Shown here: piece by piece, positions 61,683 to 64,000 of the stretch | Position numbering within the stretch: the stretch's first letter is position 1 | Layout of the letters: every line of letters starts with the position of its first letter | Origin: Maribacter polysiphoniae | GTDB taxonomy: Bacteria; Bacteroidota; Bacteroidia; Flavobacteriales; Flavobacteriaceae | Direction: 5' to 3' | NCBI RefSeq assembly: GCF_003148665.1 | Contig: NZ_QGGQ01000004.1 | Location: 186,001 to 250,000 of the forward strand | Length of the DNA stretch: 64,000 bases | Made by a program: the position numbers and the translations under genes | Notes under the pieces: model-generated | Seen by the model: the letters and a program-made list of their open reading frames with translations, nothing else | The model's database searches: none | What the model was told of the DNA's origin: nothing

Positions 61683-62708
61683 TGATTTAAAAACCAATTT
61701 GGCAATTCTATTTTTGCCGGCCGCATAGGCAATGGAATCATTTAAAAAACGTACCGTATAAAAGGATTCATCCGAAAGCTTCGACCAACTTTCACCTTTG
61801 TTGCTACTATAGGAAATCCCTGTGAAACCTACCGCAACGATCCCATTCCCCCCGGAATTGGGCACAAAACGAACACAACTTTTATAGTTTGGCCCTTGGC
61901 CATCAGCCAGTAACCTCCAGCTTTTTCCACCATCTTTGGTAATGGCCTTATTGGCGATATTCCCTTCAGGCTGGGTGTAATCACCACCTAGGGCGATTCC
62001 TAGGCTTTCATTATAAAAATCCAAAGAATAAATGCCTTGGGCTTCTTCCTTATTCATTATAGGTGTTTGAAAAACTTCCCAGGTCTTTCCTTTATCCCCT
62101 GAAAAATAAATGCGGCCACTCGTCGTTGCGACCCATGTCTTTTCCCCTAAGGTCTTAATGTTGGTGTTGCTCGCTGCGAAAGCCCCTTCCCCATCGATTC
62201 CATTCGGTAAGTTGGCACATGGCATCTTATTCCATGAAAGGCCGCCGTCCCTTGTGATAATAATGGACAAACAACCATCTACCGAATCACCAATGGCTAT
62301 ACCTTCTTGATCGTTCCAAAAAGTCATGGCATCGTAAAAAACACCCTCCCCTTCTTCCTTGTAAACCAGCTCCATCCCATTGTCCCCTGTTTTATACAAC
62401 AAAGCAGGACTACCTACCGATAACATAAAAAAGTCGGTCGATGTATGTGCAACAGCCCTAAATTCGGGTAACAGGGAATCCTGCTTTAGCATATTGGTAC
62501 GAATCTGTTTGGTGCTTAGGTCAATACTTCCAAAAACACCTTTATTGGCACCAAAGGCCAAACTATTATCCAAAAGGGCTATGGCCCTAATACTGAGGGA
62601 GTCTTCATAGAGAGGCTCTATCTGTACAGAAACGAAGGGTTTTGTTCCACTTTGATCGGCACACCCGATAACAATAATGAGAATAAGAAGAGAGATACAA
62701 TATCGCAT
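61677..62708 (-). CDS. Ycf48/sialidase-like beta-propeller lipoprotein
   Basis: This protein of about 343 residues has its lipobox in IIVIGCADQ (Cys about 16). Repeated propeller turns read DGGLSWNKMPC, DKGKTWEVFQ, DGGKSWRLLAD and NKGESWSKLS, the D-x-G-x-[ST]-W signature of Ycf48/BNR repeats. No catalytic sialidase residues are seen, so it is probably a binding or assembly scaffold at the membrane. The frame opens at a TTG at 62726, but a -7 element there and an ATG at 62708 favour the shorter form. Confidence 0.87.
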   Translation of the reverse strand: MRYCISLLILIIVIGCADQSGTKPFVSVQIEPLYEDSLSIRAIALLDNSLAFGANKGVFGSIDLSTKQIRTNMLKQDSLLPEFRAVAHTSTDFFMLSVGSPALLYKTGDNGMELVYKEEGEGVFYDAMTFWNDQEGIAIGDSVDGCLSIIITRDGGLSWNKMPCANLPNGIDGEGAFAASNTNIKTLGEKTWVATTSGRIYFSGDKGKTWEVFQTPIMNKEEAQGIYSLDFYNESLGIALGGDYTQPEGNIANKAITKDGGKSWRLLADGQGPNYKSCVRFVPNSGGNGIVAVGFTGISYSSNKGESWSKLSDESFYTVRFLNDSIAYAAGKNRIAKLVFKSK

Positions 62709-62723
62709 AGCAATAATTTTTTT

Positions 62724-62731
62724 CAAAAATA
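62724..62731 (-). promoter_or_regulatory. -7 element of the Ycf48-like gene
   Basis: TATTTTTG on the minus strand matches TAnnTTTG and implies transcription from about 62717, downstream of the TTG at 62726. This supports the ATG at 62708 as the start. Confidence 0.5.
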
Positions 62732-62753
62732 GACAGAATAGCAGCCAAAACGA

Positions 62754-62761
62754 TACCTTTG
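62754..62761 (+). promoter_or_regulatory. -7 element of the RsmB/NOP methyltransferase gene
   Basis: TACCTTTG matches TAnnTTTG 18 bases before the ATG at 62780. It lies back-to-back with the -7 element on the other strand, 22 bases apart. Confidence 0.5.
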
Positions 62762-62779
62762 CAGCCTTATTTTTTAGTT

Positions 62780-63994
62780 ATGAAACTTCATAGAAATTTA
62801 GTTTTTGCAGTGGTCGATGCCCTTGGGGATATCTTCAACGAAGGGGAATATGCCGATAAGGTGGTTCAAAAAACATTGAAACGGGACAAGCGTTGGGGGT
62901 CTCGTGATAGAGGTTTTATTGCCGAAACCACCTATGATATCGTACGGTGGAAACGTTTGTATGCAGAAATTGCCGAAGTAAAAGCCCCTTATAGTCGTGC
63001 CAATCTTTTCAGGATGTTCGCTGTCTGGGCTGTTTTAAGGGGTATTGAACTTCCCGATTGGAAACAGTTGGAACCTGTACCTACAAGAAGGATCAAAGGT
63101 AAATTCGATGAACTCTCAAAAATCAGAAAATATAGGGAATCCATTCCCGATTGGTTGGATGCCTTGGGTGAAAAAGCCTTAGGGGATAAGTTGTGGACCA
63201 AAGAGATTGCGGCCCTAAACCAACAGGCCAATGTTATTTTACGGGTAAACACCTTGAACACTACCAAAGAAAAACTACGTAAAGCCCTACTGGATGAAGG
63301 TATTGTTTCCGAAGCCATAAAAGGGTACCCCGATGCCTTGCAACTTGCCGAAAGGGCCAATGTATTTACAACAAAAGCCTTTAAGGACGGACATTTTGAG
63401 GTTCAGGATGCCTCTTCCCAATTGGTGTCCGAATTTTTAGACCCCCAACCCGGGGAACGTGTAGTGGATACTTGCGCCGGTGCAGGTGGAAAAACCTTGC
63501 ACTTGGCAGCCTTAATGGAAAATAAAGGACAGCTCATTGCAATGGATATCTACGAAAACAAACTCAAGGAGCTCAAACGTAGGGCAAGAAGAAATGGGGC
63601 GCACAATATCGAACCTCGGCATATTCATTCGACCAAGGTGATAAAAAAACTATATGGCAAAGCGGACAGGGTACTTATTGATGCCCCATGCACCGGACTG
63701 GGTGTATTGCGAAGAAACCCCGATGCCAAATGGAAATTACAACCTGATTTCTTGGATACAATCACGAAAACACAACAGGAAATCCTGAGAAGCTATAGTA
63801 AAATGGTGAAACCGGGAGGAAAAATGGTTTACGCCACCTGTTCCATTCTTCCCCAGGAAAACTCAGATCAAGTAAATTCATTCCTTGCCTCTGAAGAGGG
63901 TTCTGAATTCACATTGGCCCAAGAAAAGAAGATTTATGCTTCCAAAAGTGGGTTTGATGGATTTTATATGGCACTCATGGAAAGAAGTAAGTAA
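62780..63994 (+). CDS. RsmB/NOP family RNA (cytosine-5) methyltransferase
   Basis: The 404-residue class I methyltransferase has an N-terminal NusB-like helical region (about 1-145) and a PUA-free linker. The Rossmann core carries the SAM motif VDTCAGAGGKTLHLA (about 230-244), the catalytic-base region DAPCTGLGVLRRNPDAKW (about 299-316) and the second catalytic Cys in YATCSILPQENSDQV (about 350-364). It probably methylates C5 of a 16S rRNA cytosine as RsmB does, but sequence alone cannot distinguish RsmB from RsmF or tRNA-specific members. I chose the ATG at 62780 over the upstream TTG at 62759 because the promoter -7 element lies at 62754-62761. Confidence 0.92.
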   Translation: MKLHRNLVFAVVDALGDIFNEGEYADKVVQKTLKRDKRWGSRDRGFIAETTYDIVRWKRLYAEIAEVKAPYSRANLFRMFAVWAVLRGIELPDWKQLEPVPTRRIKGKFDELSKIRKYRESIPDWLDALGEKALGDKLWTKEIAALNQQANVILRVNTLNTTKEKLRKALLDEGIVSEAIKGYPDALQLAERANVFTTKAFKDGHFEVQDASSQLVSEFLDPQPGERVVDTCAGAGGKTLHLAALMENKGQLIAMDIYENKLKELKRRARRNGAHNIEPRHIHSTKVIKKLYGKADRVLIDAPCTGLGVLRRNPDAKWKLQPDFLDTITKTQQEILRSYSKMVKPGGKMVYATCSILPQENSDQVNSFLASEEGSEFTLAQEKKIYASKSGFDGFYMALMERSK

Positions 63995-64000
63995 AAAAAT

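Noticed and set aside
1-64000. Phage, insertion sequences, integrons, CRISPR arrays, tRNA or rRNA genes
   Set aside because: I saw no transposase, integrase, regularly spaced repeats or RNA-gene signatures, and codon use looks even throughout.

Overview
The window looks like an ordinary chromosomal segment from a member of the Flavobacteriaceae (Bacteroidota). The base composition is AT-rich, roughly 40% GC by eye. Gene starts lack Shine-Dalgarno sequences, and many are preceded by the Bacteroidota -7 element TAnnTTTG, three of them with TTG 19-20 bases upstream (rpsF, rpmH, rpmE2). The gene content is also typical: Oar-like and BtuB-like TonB-dependent receptors, DUF4252, DUF4199 and DUF3307 proteins, a SerB-SerA fusion, a short CarB and SPII lipoproteins. 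I see no phage, insertion sequence, CRISPR array, tRNA or rRNA. No gene-free stretch exceeds about 300 bases, so nearly everything is coding.

Layout. 1-5.1 kb: edge-truncated FUSC/YccS-type membrane protein, Oar-like TonB receptor, and the rpsF-rpsR-rplI operon. 5.3-13.3 kb: a lone LytTR response regulator, the nadC-brkB-DUF2147-priA operon, rlmH, and the serine-biosynthesis fusion. 13.5-17.6 kb: alpha/beta hydrolase, the SatD-DUF3307 pair with operator-like tandem repeats, a methyltransferase-like membrane protein, rdgB-DUF4337. 17.7-28.7 kb: DEAD-box helicase with an Arg/Ser/Gly-rich tail, a GH13 lipoprotein, a Tat-type phosphoesterase, a TrmH-like methylase, a sirtuin, a haem-binding protein, purB and a MscS channel. 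28.9-31.7 kb: ECF sigma/anti-sigma operon with three DUF4252 genes. 31.9-40.2 kb: S41 peptidase, then a vitamin B12 uptake locus made of a cobalamin riboswitch, btuB and a BtuG-like propeller lipoprotein, with btuFCD divergent and a 38-residue membrane protein between. 40.3-47.2 kb: rmuC-small protein-thioesterase-gnd, carB, rpmH. 47.4-54.7 kb: cardiolipin synthase and lytic transglycosylase, mtaB, GlmU-like protein, rpmE2. 54.8-64 kb: DUF4199, glycosyltransferase, phosphohexomutase and ABC exporter, a second ECF sigma group, an Ycf48-like lipoprotein, and an RsmB/NOP-type RNA methyltransferase.

The strongest functional unit is the B12 locus: outer-membrane capture (BtuG-like plus BtuB) under riboswitch control, and inner-membrane import (BtuF, BtuC, BtuD) on the opposite strand without a visible riboswitch. 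The least understood unit is the SatD-DUF3307 pair at 14.3-15.7 kb. Its first protein carries sequence signatures reminiscent of nucleotidyl-cyclase folds plus a helix-turn-helix. Its second is a membrane protein with His/Asp residues in its helices. Two near-identical 24-25 bp repeats lie directly upstream. Any function for it is inference. All product calls come from reading the sequence; no database search was run.
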